Shown here: one piece after another, positions 8,756-16,151 of the stretch
Layout: each line of letters opens with the position of its first letter
Numbering within the stretch: the first letter of the stretch is position 1
DNA from: Peptococcaceae bacterium BRH_c4a
Lineage (GTDB): Bacteria > Bacillota > Desulfotomaculia > Desulfotomaculales > Desulfocucumaceae
DNA: 64,000 bases
Direction of reading: 5' to 3'
Assembly: GCA_000961585.1 (NCBI GenBank)
Contig: LADN01000089.1
Location: 1-64,000, forward strand
The notes under the pieces: model-generated
What the model saw: the letters and a program-made list of their open reading frames with translations, nothing else
Databases searched by the model: none
Told to the model about the DNA's origin: nothing
Made by a program: the position numbers and the translations under genes

Positions 8756-9730
8756 ATGGAAAGTCTACTGGAAGGCAAATCCGTCTTAATCACCGGCGGG
8801 ACCGGGTCTTTCGGCAAAAAGTTTGCCCGCCACGTGCTTGACCGCTTTAACCCCCGGAGGGTCATTGTTTTCAGCCGGGACGAACTGAAGCAGTTTGAAA
8901 TGGAAAGAGAATTCAGCGACGAAAGGCTGCGGTTCTTCATCGGCGACGTGCGGGACAGGGACAGGCTTTACCGGGCCTTTGCCGGAGTGGACCTGGTGGT
9001 GCACGCAGCCGCTTTAAAGCAGGTGCCGGCCTGTGAATACAACCCCTTTGAAGCCGTCAAGACCAATGTCCTGGGCGCCCAAAACATAATCGAGGCCGCC
9101 ATTGACCGCGGAGTCAGGCGGGTGGTGGCTTTAAGCACCGACAAGGCGGCCAGCCCTGTCAACCTTTACGGCGCCACCAAGTTGTGCTCGGACAAGTTGT
9201 TTATTGCCGGCAACTCCTATGCCGGGGGCAGGGAGACCCGCTTTTCGGTGGTGCGTTACGGCAACGTGGTGGGCAGCCGGGGCAGCGTCATCCCTTTATT
9301 CAAAAAACAACGGGAAACCGGGGTGATAACTATCACCGACCCCAGGATGACCAGGTTTTGGATTACCCTGGAGCAGGGAGTTCAATTTGTTTTAAACTGC
9401 CTGGCCGGCATGCACGGGGGGGAGACTTTCGTGCCCAAGATTCCCAGCATGAAAGTCACCGACCTGTCCGAAGCCGTCGCGCCGGGCTGCCGCCGGGAGT
9501 TTATCGGCATCCGCCCCGGCGAAAAACTCCACGAGGTGATGATCACCGATGACGACGCCAGGAATACCATCGAACTGGATAAACATTACGTGATCCAACC
9601 CCAGTTTCCCTGGTGGAGCAGGGAAAACTTCTCCGGCGGCCGGCCGGTGCCGGACAACTTCCGCTACAGCAGCGACACCAATACCTGGTGGTTAACCATT
9701 GATGAGCTGCGCCTGCTGGCGGGCGAATAA
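8756..9730 (+). CDS. pseB: UDP-GlcNAc 4,6-dehydratase (inverting, 5-epimerising)
   Basis: 324 residues of extended SDR type. The Rossmann motif ITGGTGSFGKKFARHVL is followed by RVIVFSRDELKQFEME, AAALKQVPACEYNPFEAVKTN, the STDKAASPVNLYGATK catalytic region (Tyr-x3-Lys) and GIRPGEKLHEVMITDDDA. This pattern is characteristic of PseB/FlaA1, which starts the pathway from UDP-GlcNAc. I chose ATG 8756 because the family starts a few residues before the glycine motif and a GAGG lies 9 bases upstream. In-frame ATGs at 8741 (overlapping the pseI stop) and 8750 are alternatives. Confidence 0.92.
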   Translation: MESLLEGKSVLITGGTGSFGKKFARHVLDRFNPRRVIVFSRDELKQFEMEREFSDERLRFFIGDVRDRDRLYRAFAGVDLVVHAAALKQVPACEYNPFEAVKTNVLGAQNIIEAAIDRGVRRVVALSTDKAASPVNLYGATKLCSDKLFIAGNSYAGGRETRFSVVRYGNVVGSRGSVIPLFKKQRETGVITITDPRMTRFWITLEQGVQFVLNCLAGMHGGETFVPKIPSMKVTDLSEAVAPGCRREFIGIRPGEKLHEVMITDDDARNTIELDKHYVIQPQFPWWSRENFSGGRPVPDNFRYSSDTNTWWLTIDELRLLAGE

Positions 9731-9764
9731 AACTACCCAATATGCGGGATTAAGTGGTGTAGAG

Positions 9765-10907
9765 ATGGAATTTTTACCATACGGAAAACAGTATCTGGAC
9801 GAGGACGATATTCAGGCCGTGGTGGAAGTCTTGCGATCCGACCGGCTGACCACCGGACCAAAGGTGGAAGAATTTGAAAGGTCCCTGGCCCGACGGTCCG
9901 GGACCGGGTACGCCGTCGCTTTCAACTCCGGCACGGCGGCGCTGCACGCCGCCTACTTCGCCGCCGGGGTAGGGCCGGGAGACGAGGTGATCACCTCCCC
10001 CGTTACCTTCGCAGCTACCGCCAACGCAGCCTTATTTCTGGGGGCTAGGCCGGTATTTGCCGATATCAGGCGGGATACGGCAAACATAGACCCTGCGGAA
10101 CTGGAACGCCACATCACACCCCGAACCAAGGTGCTGGCGCCGGTGGATTTTGCCGGGCACCCGGCGGATCTGAACATCATCATGGATATTGCCGGCAAAT
10201 ACGGCCTGGTGGTGGTGGAAGACGCGGCCCACGCCCTGGGGGCGGCCTACTGCGGCAGGCCGGTGGGATCCCTGGCTCACCTGACCATCTTCAGCTTTCA
10301 CCCGGTTAAGCACATCACCACCGGAGAGGGCGGCGCCGTGGTTACTGACAATAAAGACTACTACGAAAAAATGCTGGCCTTCCGGTCCCACGGCATAGTC
10401 CGGGAAACTAAAAAACTCAGCCGGTGGCACGGGCCCTGGTATCACGAAATGCATTACCTGGGCTACAATTACCGGCTTACCGATATCCAGTGCGCGCTGG
10501 GCGTCAGCCAGCTGAAGAAGTTGGACCAGTTTCTGGAAAAGAGGCAGGCCCTGGTGGATTATTACAACCGTCAGTTAAGCGGCTTAAAAATGATAGTCCT
10601 TCCCGTTACCCTGGCGGACTGCTCCCCGGCCTGGCATCTTTATGTAATCAGGTTGAAAGGCCACCGTCCTCACCGGCGGGAATTGTATGAAGAACTGCAC
10701 CGGGCCGGGATCGGCGTCCAGGTGCATTATTTACCGGTTTATTGGCACCCTTATTATCAAAAATTGGGTTATCCCGAGGGGTTGTGCCCCATAGCCGAGG
10801 ATTATTACCAGCGGGCTTTGAGTCTGCCCCTCTTCCCGGCCATGAGCGAAGACATTGCACGCCGCATAGTCTTAGAATTGACGCAGATACTGGATAAAAA
10901 TTTTTAG
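9765..10907 (+). CDS. pseC: UDP-4-keto-sugar aminotransferase (DegT/DnrJ/EryC1 family)
   Basis: 380 residues. It catalyses the second pathway step, PLP/glutamate-dependent amination at C4. Motifs: FLPYGKQYLDEDDIQAVVEVL, TTGPKVEEFE, AFNSGTAALHAAYFA, VEDAAHALGA with the PLP-stacking Asp/His, and the Schiff-base lysine in FSFHPVKHITTGEGG; the C-terminal HYLPVYWHPYYQKLGY is typical of PseC/DegT enzymes. Start ATG 9765 matches the family N-terminus; the longer frame from 9699 overlaps pseB and is not needed. It is the last gene of the rightward glycan cluster; a toxin-antitoxin module follows on the other strand. Confidence 0.92.
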   Translation: MEFLPYGKQYLDEDDIQAVVEVLRSDRLTTGPKVEEFERSLARRSGTGYAVAFNSGTAALHAAYFAAGVGPGDEVITSPVTFAATANAALFLGARPVFADIRRDTANIDPAELERHITPRTKVLAPVDFAGHPADLNIIMDIAGKYGLVVVEDAAHALGAAYCGRPVGSLAHLTIFSFHPVKHITTGEGGAVVTDNKDYYEKMLAFRSHGIVRETKKLSRWHGPWYHEMHYLGYNYRLTDIQCALGVSQLKKLDQFLEKRQALVDYYNRQLSGLKMIVLPVTLADCSPAWHLYVIRLKGHRPHRRELYEELHRAGIGVQVHYLPVYWHPYYQKLGYPEGLCPIAEDYYQRALSLPLFPAMSEDIARRIVLELTQILDKNF

Positions 10908-10923
10908 TCAAATATATAATGCC

Positions 10924-10951
10924 GCGCCATGTATGCATACCCGTTTAAATT
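10924..10951. repeat. Left imperfect direct repeat flanking HepT-MntA
   Basis: 28 bases, GCGCC then three differing bases then TATGCATACCCGTTTAAATT. It matches 11895-11922 at 23 of 28 positions in the same orientation. It lies directly after the mntA stop, while its partner is the 3' end of the 115-residue flagellar-region gene. Confidence 0.75.
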
Positions 10952-10952
10952 A

Positions 10953-11372
10953 TTACTGTACCAGGTCGTTATAAAAAGCCCTGAACAGGGGCTGGCAGTC
11001 AAAGTATTCCCGCCAGGTTTCCTCTAAAAAAGTATACCTGGCCGGTTCATTTTTGCTTAAAAGCACTTTGCCGCTGGTGGCGTGGTAACGCAGGGCGACG
11101 GGGGCGCAGTTCAACGTCAGCACGTCCACCGGCATGCCCGCCAGGGGATCCAGAAGCATGGCCAGCCTGGCCTCGTATTCCCAGTGTTCCCGTTTTAGCG
11201 CAGCGCCTTCCAGGTACACCGCAATGTCTATGTCGCCGCACGGGACGGGCAGGAGGAAGGAGCCGTGGAGGTAGGCAAAGATGACTTCTTTGTGGCGGGA
11301 TAATTCTCTTTTCAAAATGCTTCTAATCTTCTTTTTCTCTGCTGCCGTCAGGAGGCGCTTCTCTTTGTCCAT
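10953..11372 (-). CDS. mntA: MntA-type nucleotidyltransferase antitoxin
   Basis: 139 residues, minimal nucleotidyltransferase. The signature is AYLHGSFLLPVPCGDIDIAV, with Gly-Ser followed after 8 residues by Asp-x-Asp; the third acidic residue is probably the Asp in PVDVLTL. The spacer is two residues shorter than the GS-x10-DxD often quoted for MntA. Family role: the MntA antitoxin transfers AMP to a tyrosine of the HepT RNase and silences it (type VII toxin-antitoxin). It starts three bases after the hepT stop in the same orientation, with an AAGGAAAGGGTG ribosome site. Confidence 0.85.
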   Translation of the reverse strand: MDKEKRLLTAAEKKKIRSILKRELSRHKEVIFAYLHGSFLLPVPCGDIDIAVYLEGAALKREHWEYEARLAMLLDPLAGMPVDVLTLNCAPVALRYHATSGKVLLSKNEPARYTFLEETWREYFDCQPLFRAFYNDLVQ

Positions 11373-11375
11373 TTT

Positions 11376-11831
11376 TCACCCTTTCCTTGACAGCAAAAAT
11401 GATTTTATTTGGTCTATATAATTAATGAGGTCCCTGTTATCGCTTTTCAGCACGCTGTAGACAATGGAGTCGTCAACCCTGCCGTATTGGTGCACCAGGA
11501 GGTTCCGGAATTTGGCCATGGATACCAGATTCAATGCCAGGTCCTTTGATATTATACGATTTTCTTCTAAAATACGAAAACAATCGGCGTAGCTTTTTGG
11601 TGCTTCTTTGGCCAGCCTGGCGGCCAGGTGGTTGCAGATGTTTTGGGCTGCCTCGATAGCCAGTATAAGCTGGTACTTGGCGCCTGAAATGGCTATCTGA
11701 TCATTTAGAAGATCCTTTTTTTCTATGGCTGCTATTCTATCCAGAAGGGAAATCGATTTTTCAATATCAGCCATCTTTTCCATAATCAAATCATGATTAA
11801 TATGTAATTTTTTTCCTGTTCTCAACCCCAT
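11376..11831 (-). CDS. hepT: HepT-type HEPN toxin RNase
   Basis: 151 residues of the DUF86/HepT family, helical throughout. The catalytic HEPN motif RNLLVHQY (R-x4-H-x-Y) is intact near residue 120, so the toxin looks functional; the tyrosine in this motif is the residue AMP-modified by MntA in studied pairs. I chose ATG 11831 because GGAGGGTC sits 7 bases upstream; a longer frame to 11861 lacks such a site. It forms a two-gene operon with mntA. Confidence 0.87.
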   Translation of the reverse strand: MGLRTGKKLHINHDLIMEKMADIEKSISLLDRIAAIEKKDLLNDQIAISGAKYQLILAIEAAQNICNHLAARLAKEAPKSYADCFRILEENRIISKDLALNLVSMAKFRNLLVHQYGRVDDSIVYSVLKSDNRDLINYIDQIKSFLLSRKG

Positions 11832-11894
11832 TGGATGACCCTCCGGCACAATTTTACGCAATAAATACCATGCCGGCGCCGAAATGTCAATATG

Positions 11895-11922
11895 GCGCCG
11901 GCTATGCGTATCCGTTTAAATT
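11895..11922. repeat. Right imperfect direct repeat flanking HepT-MntA
   Basis: Partner of 10924-10951. It contains the last seven codons, including the stop (NLNGYA-TAG), of the 115-residue gene on the minus strand. The copy on the far side of the toxin-antitoxin pair would read the same residues without the stop, as expected if the module was inserted or duplicated at this gene end. Confidence 0.7.
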
Positions 11923-12249
11923 CTTGCCCCTGCCGTTCTCAATTTCCTCAAGCCAGGCCTCGGCCTCTTCCAGGGTAAACTCCCTTTCCGCCCCGGTCCG
12001 CCGGTCCCGGGCATTTATTCTGGGCTTTTCCCCACGCTTTACCCCAAAATCCATGGGCCGGTTGAAGGCTTGCGCAGCTTTACGCATACGCTCCACTGCC
12101 TTATTCAAATCATATAGCTGTCTGCGCAGGACAGGGTCCTCACTCTGCAGCAAGGCCGCTTCGGCAGGTGTCTTGACCTTGCCGGCCTCCAGCCCCCGGG
12201 CGGCATCCTGGGCAATTATGGCCTGAAGTCCTCCGGCTCCTATTTTCAC
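11902..12249 (-). CDS. Hypothetical protein, last gene of the flgM-flgL operon
   Basis: 115 residues, GTG start with a GGAAGGG site. It has no membrane segment. The middle (PVLRRQLYDLNKAVERMRKAAQAFN) is a predicted amphipathic helix. The C-terminal KPRINARDRRTGAEREFTLEEAEAWLEE has the outline of FlaG-like small flagellar proteins (strand, charged turn with D-R-R-T-G, strand, helix), but the resemblance is weak and I do not assign it. It follows flgL by 34 bases on the same strand, so a flagellar role is likely from context. Confidence 0.7.
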   Translation of the reverse strand: MKIGAGGLQAIIAQDAARGLEAGKVKTPAEAALLQSEDPVLRRQLYDLNKAVERMRKAAQAFNRPMDFGVKRGEKPRINARDRRTGAEREFTLEEAEAWLEEIENGRGKNLNGYA

Positions 12250-12283
12250 GGCAGTTCCCTTCCTTCTAACATAAACTAAGTGT

Positions 12284-13546
12284 TTACTTCAAAAAATCAA
12301 GAAGAGATACCCGCATTATATTTGCCCCCGAAGCCAGTGACGCCTGGAAGGTCACCTGTTCCTGGCTCATGCTGATGGACAGCTTGTATACATCGGCGTC
12401 TTCCAATTTAGACTGAGATTCGGTAAGTTTTGTCTCCAAATCTAAAATCTGATCCTTCAGCGCCTCAAAATGCCTGGTCCGGGCGCCAATGCCCACCCTT
12501 CTCTCCAATAACTGGTCAAGTTTCAGTTGTATTGATCCGATACTGTTGCTTGTTCCTATATGATCACCATTTTTCAAGTTGTCTCTCAGCCTGAACATTA
12601 CATCGAATATACCTTCATCCACCGCATTATCCTTGGGAACGGTGGGATTATACACCTCATAAACCCCCGGGGCGGTTTCAGTTCCATGGCCAAAGACACC
12701 CGTCTTACTGTCAATGATTACCTTGTACCGGTCTCCGTCGGACACCCCTGTCATGTCTATCTTGAGACCTTCCAGTTCATCGGCGGCGCCGTTAACGGTA
12801 ATCACATCCCCAACAACGGTAAAAGAGGTTACCAGACCGGGGGCAGGCGTAGCTCCGTCCAGGGTGGTGGAGTTGGTTATGCTGTAAGCGCCCGCTGTTC
12901 GGGTAACGGTGAATATACCGGTATTGTTTAATTTGGACGGTATCTGACGCTGTGTGATTGTGGGCAAGGTGGTGGTTGTGGACACCAGCGGTTCAATCTG
13001 AAAGCCGGTGGTGATACCCGGAGCATCTATGCGATAGTTTTCCCCGGATAATACTTCCCTGAAAATGCCGTTCAAGTCCCCGGTGTATGTAATTGTGTCC
13101 CCGGTTCTCTTGAAGGGAGGCATGCTGTTTTTGGTTCCGGCGTATATATGCCTGCCTCCCACACTGGAATTGGCCAGATCCACCATATGGTCAACCATTT
13201 TATCTATCTGCTCGCCCAGGGCAGCCATATCCTGTGGAGCGTATGTTGCGTTTGCTCCCTGAACGGCCATCTGTGACGACTGGTTTAAAATGTCACCCAG
13301 GGTCTGCATTGTGCTGTCATTAAGGTTTAGATAACTGAGTCCGTCATCCAGGTTGCGGTCGTTCTGTTCCATATAGGACAGTGTAGATTTCAACGAAAGC
13401 AACTGGCTTATACTTTCCGGACGGTCGCTGGGCCTGATCATGCTCTTGCCGGTGGCCAAATGCTCCTGGGATCGGGATAGCCTGTAAAGATTTCTCTGTA
13501 TATTCCCGTTCAGGTTATTGGCAATCATCCTGTTTGTTACTCTCAC
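12284..13546 (-). CDS. flgL: Flagellar hook-associated protein 3
   Basis: 420 residues. The N-terminus RVTNRMIANNLNGNIQRNLY plus SQEHLATGKSMIRPSDRP is the flagellin-like D0/D1 segment; the C-terminus ends with QEQVTFQASLASGANIMRVSLLDFL, the HAP3 hallmark. FlgL joins the hook (through FlgK) to the filament and is exported by the flagellar type III system. The middle part (about residues 190-320) is variable, Thr/Val/Gly-rich. GTG start. It follows flgK by 19 bases. Confidence 0.95.
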   Translation of the reverse strand: MRVTNRMIANNLNGNIQRNLYRLSRSQEHLATGKSMIRPSDRPESISQLLSLKSTLSYMEQNDRNLDDGLSYLNLNDSTMQTLGDILNQSSQMAVQGANATYAPQDMAALGEQIDKMVDHMVDLANSSVGGRHIYAGTKNSMPPFKRTGDTITYTGDLNGIFREVLSGENYRIDAPGITTGFQIEPLVSTTTTLPTITQRQIPSKLNNTGIFTVTRTAGAYSITNSTTLDGATPAPGLVTSFTVVGDVITVNGAADELEGLKIDMTGVSDGDRYKVIIDSKTGVFGHGTETAPGVYEVYNPTVPKDNAVDEGIFDVMFRLRDNLKNGDHIGTSNSIGSIQLKLDQLLERRVGIGARTRHFEALKDQILDLETKLTESQSKLEDADVYKLSISMSQEQVTFQASLASGANIMRVSLLDFLK

Positions 13547-13565
13547 CTAAGCCCACCCCTTTTTA

Positions 13566-15005
13566 CTAAGTCATCCGGTTGATTAATACATCCAGCAGAT
13601 CGTCCACCATGCTGACCACCCGGGCCGAGGCCTGGTAGCCGTATTGGAACTGAACCATTTTGGACAGTTCCTCGTCCACCGATACCCCTGAAACGGACTC
13701 CCTGAGGTTATACATCTGTTCCTGTATGGCCTGCTGATTGGCCGCCATTCCATCGGTGCCCCGGGCCTTGTTGCCCACGTCAGCGGTCAGAAGCCCGTAG
13801 CTTTGCTCTATTGTGTAATTACGTGACAGATCCATGTTTTCATGCCGTATTCCGGCAATTTTGGAAGCCTTTGTGCCCTCTATAATATTGGGATCGCTCA
13901 CCACTGCATTGTTTACTGCAAAATTTCCCGTGGCCAGTGATCCCATAAAGAAATCAGGGATGCCGGCTGCAGGGGGTGTACTGTTCTTCTCACGAATCTT
14001 ATCTCTCAAGTTCACTGCCATATTGTCCAGATTTCCTTTAAAACCTATAATGCTCTGCCGGGCCTTCTCCAACCCCAGCAGCGAACCGCCCATGGCTGTG
14101 TTGTCAACCTGAGCTGTAAGGTTAACCATTTTTCCCAGATTGCTTTCATGTAATTCCAGATGACCATTCTCCGGCCCGGGGTCATTGTTTATCCTCAATG
14201 AAAAAGTGGTATTCAGGCGGGGGACGGTGGTGATGGTGGCCCCGAATAAGGTCATTGTTATTTCTCCGGTGGGCTTGCCGTTATCTGTCTTGTGCGTAAC
14301 TGTAAGAGGTCCGAATTTAGACAGCTCATCCAAAAGCAAATCCCTTTTATCCATAAGGTCGTTGGGCTGCTGCCCCACCCGGTATATTTTCATAATATCG
14401 GAGGTCAGGTTTTGAATCTGGGTAAAAAGGTCGTTGGCCCTGGCCACCTGGTCCTTCAGCTGACCGCTCTCCACCGCCGGTAAAGTACCCGGCTTGATAA
14501 TGCTTTCCTGTATATCGTTCAGTTGATTATATGTATAAGTCATAAGCGAGGCAAGCTGAACTCCCATTTCCTTCACCGATGCCTTGACACCGGGGTCCTG
14601 GGGATTGTTGTTAAGGTTTTGCCAGCCCTTGAAAAATTCCACCAATTGATCATTAATGCCCGAAGAGGCTGGCTCGGCAAAACTGGCCTCCACCCTTTTT
14701 AATATGCTAATCTGATCCTCCCAGTAGTACCGGTCTGAGTTGGATCGGCGAAGCTGGGGGTCCATGTACTCATCCCGGATTCGCCTGATAATGCTTGTTG
14801 TTATACCGCTGCCCAGCTGGCCCGGGGTGGCGGGGCTGTTCAAGTCCGGGGCGGTGTAGGGATCGGTCTGGGTAAATACCGCCTCCTGCCTGGTATACCC
14901 CTCGGTGCTGGCATTGGCCAGGTTATGGCCGGTGACGTCCAGCGCCCTCTGGTGTGTCTGCAGTCCCCTTCTGCCTATTTCCAGTCCGAAAAATGTTCCC
15001 GGCAC
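13566..15005 (-). CDS. flgK: Flagellar hook-associated protein 1
   Basis: 479 residues. It has FFGLEIGRRGLQTHQRALDVTGHN at the N-terminus with the NLANASTEGYTRQ rod/hook motif, and ends with VSVDEELSKMVQFQYGYQASARVVSMVDDLLDVLI, typical of FlgK. It is the first hook-filament junction protein. GTG start after AAAGGTGGTG. It lies between flgN (25 bases upstream) and flgL. Confidence 0.96.
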   Translation of the reverse strand: MPGTFFGLEIGRRGLQTHQRALDVTGHNLANASTEGYTRQEAVFTQTDPYTAPDLNSPATPGQLGSGITTSIIRRIRDEYMDPQLRRSNSDRYYWEDQISILKRVEASFAEPASSGINDQLVEFFKGWQNLNNNPQDPGVKASVKEMGVQLASLMTYTYNQLNDIQESIIKPGTLPAVESGQLKDQVARANDLFTQIQNLTSDIMKIYRVGQQPNDLMDKRDLLLDELSKFGPLTVTHKTDNGKPTGEITMTLFGATITTVPRLNTTFSLRINNDPGPENGHLELHESNLGKMVNLTAQVDNTAMGGSLLGLEKARQSIIGFKGNLDNMAVNLRDKIREKNSTPPAAGIPDFFMGSLATGNFAVNNAVVSDPNIIEGTKASKIAGIRHENMDLSRNYTIEQSYGLLTADVGNKARGTDGMAANQQAIQEQMYNLRESVSGVSVDEELSKMVQFQYGYQASARVVSMVDDLLDVLINRMT

Positions 15006-15030
15006 GGGAGTTCACCACCTTTACCACTTT

Positions 15031-15519
15031 TTATACCTTCTTGTCCAGCAGCGACAGCTTCAGGGGTTCTTCCACTTTCTTGCCGGCAGGAGAATATGCC
15101 TTCCCGGTTTGGGTGAATATTCTTAATATCATCTCATTTACCCGCATGGCCTGTTTGGTGAGACTTTCGTTCAGAGCATTTATTTCATCCAGCTCCAGCG
15201 CCATACTTTTCATGCTTTCCCTGATGGCGTTCAGTTCCCCTATAATGCCGGAGGGTGCTGTGTCTGTGAACTGGCTGAGGCTGACGTCATCCGGCAAGCC
15301 CAACTTTTCTGCCAGGCCCGAGGTTGTATTTTTTCTTGCCTGATCCTGCCTTGACAGGGTGGCGGCAAGCTCTTCTTCTTTTTTCAGTGTGGAGTTCAAT
15401 AAATTTATGTCTAATTGACGTAAAGCCCGGTTATGTTCCCGGGCTGTGTACAGCAGTTGTTTCATTGTTTGCATTTGCTTTTCCAGAGCGTTTTTCAGTT
15501 CCAGGAATAAAGACTCCAT
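15031..15519 (-). CDS. flgN: FlgN-type chaperone for hook-associated proteins
   Basis: 162 residues, almost entirely helical with heptads, matching the FlgN family (short coiled-coil chaperone for FlgK/FlgL). MESLFLELKNALEKQMQTMKQ... is followed by a second long helix around GELNAIRESMKSMALELDEINALNESL, containing the N-x-L-N-E-S pattern seen in FlgN proteins. A GGGGAGTG site lies just before the ATG. Its position between flgM and flgK is the usual one in Firmicutes. Confidence 0.85.
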   Translation of the reverse strand: MESLFLELKNALEKQMQTMKQLLYTAREHNRALRQLDINLLNSTLKKEEELAATLSRQDQARKNTTSGLAEKLGLPDDVSLSQFTDTAPSGIIGELNAIRESMKSMALELDEINALNESLTKQAMRVNEMILRIFTQTGKAYSPAGKKVEEPLKLSLLDKKV

Positions 15520-15532
15520 TACTCACTCCCCA

Positions 15533-15832
15533 TTATGCCTTCTTATCAAGGAGCCTCTCTTCTATCATGCCCTCGGCTGTTTTCCCGAAGTCCAGCCGGT
15601 AGGCGCCTTCCCTGATCTCTTTTTTTATCTGTTCTACCTTTTCCTCCCGGACCTCTCCCACATCTTTAAGGGCAGCCTTTACGTCCTGCATTTCCCTGGC
15701 TTGTACCGAAAGTTCCAGAGTATCCTCTCCGCCGTTGGCTGGCGCATCCTGTTTGGCGGACGGCCGATCCTTCCTCTGGGAGGAATAAGCCTTCGCAATA
15801 TCCGGAATACTGCCGTAACTATTGATTTTCAC
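15533..15832 (-). CDS. flgM: Anti-sigma-28 factor
   Basis: 99 residues from GTG 15832 (MKINSYGSI..., the family start; upstream ATG 15838 and GTG 15841 are alternatives). The typical FlgM C-terminal region is visible: DTLELSVQAREMQDVKAAL, then REEKVEQIKKEIREGAYRLD, which binds sigma-28 until FlgM is exported. It is the first gene of flgM-flgN-flgK-flgL, with a sigma-28-like promoter about 40 bases upstream, giving feedback control. Confidence 0.9.
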   Translation of the reverse strand: MKINSYGSIPDIAKAYSSQRKDRPSAKQDAPANGGEDTLELSVQAREMQDVKAALKDVGEVREEKVEQIKKEIREGAYRLDFGKTAEGMIEERLLDKKA

Positions 15833-15869
15833 GGTCATCACCCTGCTTACAAACTATTTCTTATAACTT

Positions 15870-15896
15870 ATATCGTCAATAGGTGAAAATACTTTA
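15870..15896 (-). promoter_or_regulatory. Sigma-28 (SigD)-type promoter of flgM operon
   Basis: On the minus strand TAAA is followed after exactly 15 bases by GACGATAT, against the consensus TAAA-N15-GCCGATAT (one mismatch). It lies 38 bases upstream of the flgM start. Position and match make it the likely promoter of the flgM-flgN-flgK-flgL operon. Confidence 0.75.
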
Positions 15897-15915
15897 ATTA
15901 TTTTTTTCGGGCATA

Positions 15916-16149
15916 GAGGAGTCAGGAGACAGGAGTCAGAATAGATTTAGAATATGCATCCGGTAGCTTGCTAACTTCTTCGAGCTTTAACATTAATTGT
16001 GAAAAATCACCATATCCCAAGTCTTTGGCCAGAATTATATAGTATCGGGTTTCTTCTAAACTTCTAAAACAATTGGTGAGCTTTTTGCCACACAATTAAA
16101 TCTTGAAAACTTCTTGCCGCTCTTCTCATTCTGTCTCCTGACTCCTTCG
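15916..16149. repeat. 234-bp element with CAGGAGTCAGAAT-type inverted ends
   Basis: The left end (15916-15944) contains GTCAGGAGACAGGAGTCAGA; the right end (16128-16149) is the inverse, ATTCTGTCTCCTGACTCC. The ends frame a decayed gene for a four-helix-bundle protein. The same end words recur at 50.8, 52.4, 52.6, 56.4 and 58.1 kb. Confidence 0.8.
15922..16129 (-). pseudogene. Decayed four-helix-bundle (23S rRNA intervening-sequence-type) protein gene
   Basis: From ATG 16129 the frame reads MRRAARSFQDLIVWQKAHQL and stops after one more codon; this is the family N-terminus (DL-x-VWQKAH). After a frame change it continues LEETRYYIILAKDLGYGDFS...LEEVSKLPDAYSKSILTPVS, the family C-terminal helix region. 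About 50 residues between the two parts are missing compared with the usual ~115-125. At the junction the 8-mer TTTAGAAG occurs twice, consistent with deletion between short direct repeats. The stop codon lies inside the terminal repeat. Confidence 0.8.
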
Positions 16150-16151
16150 TA

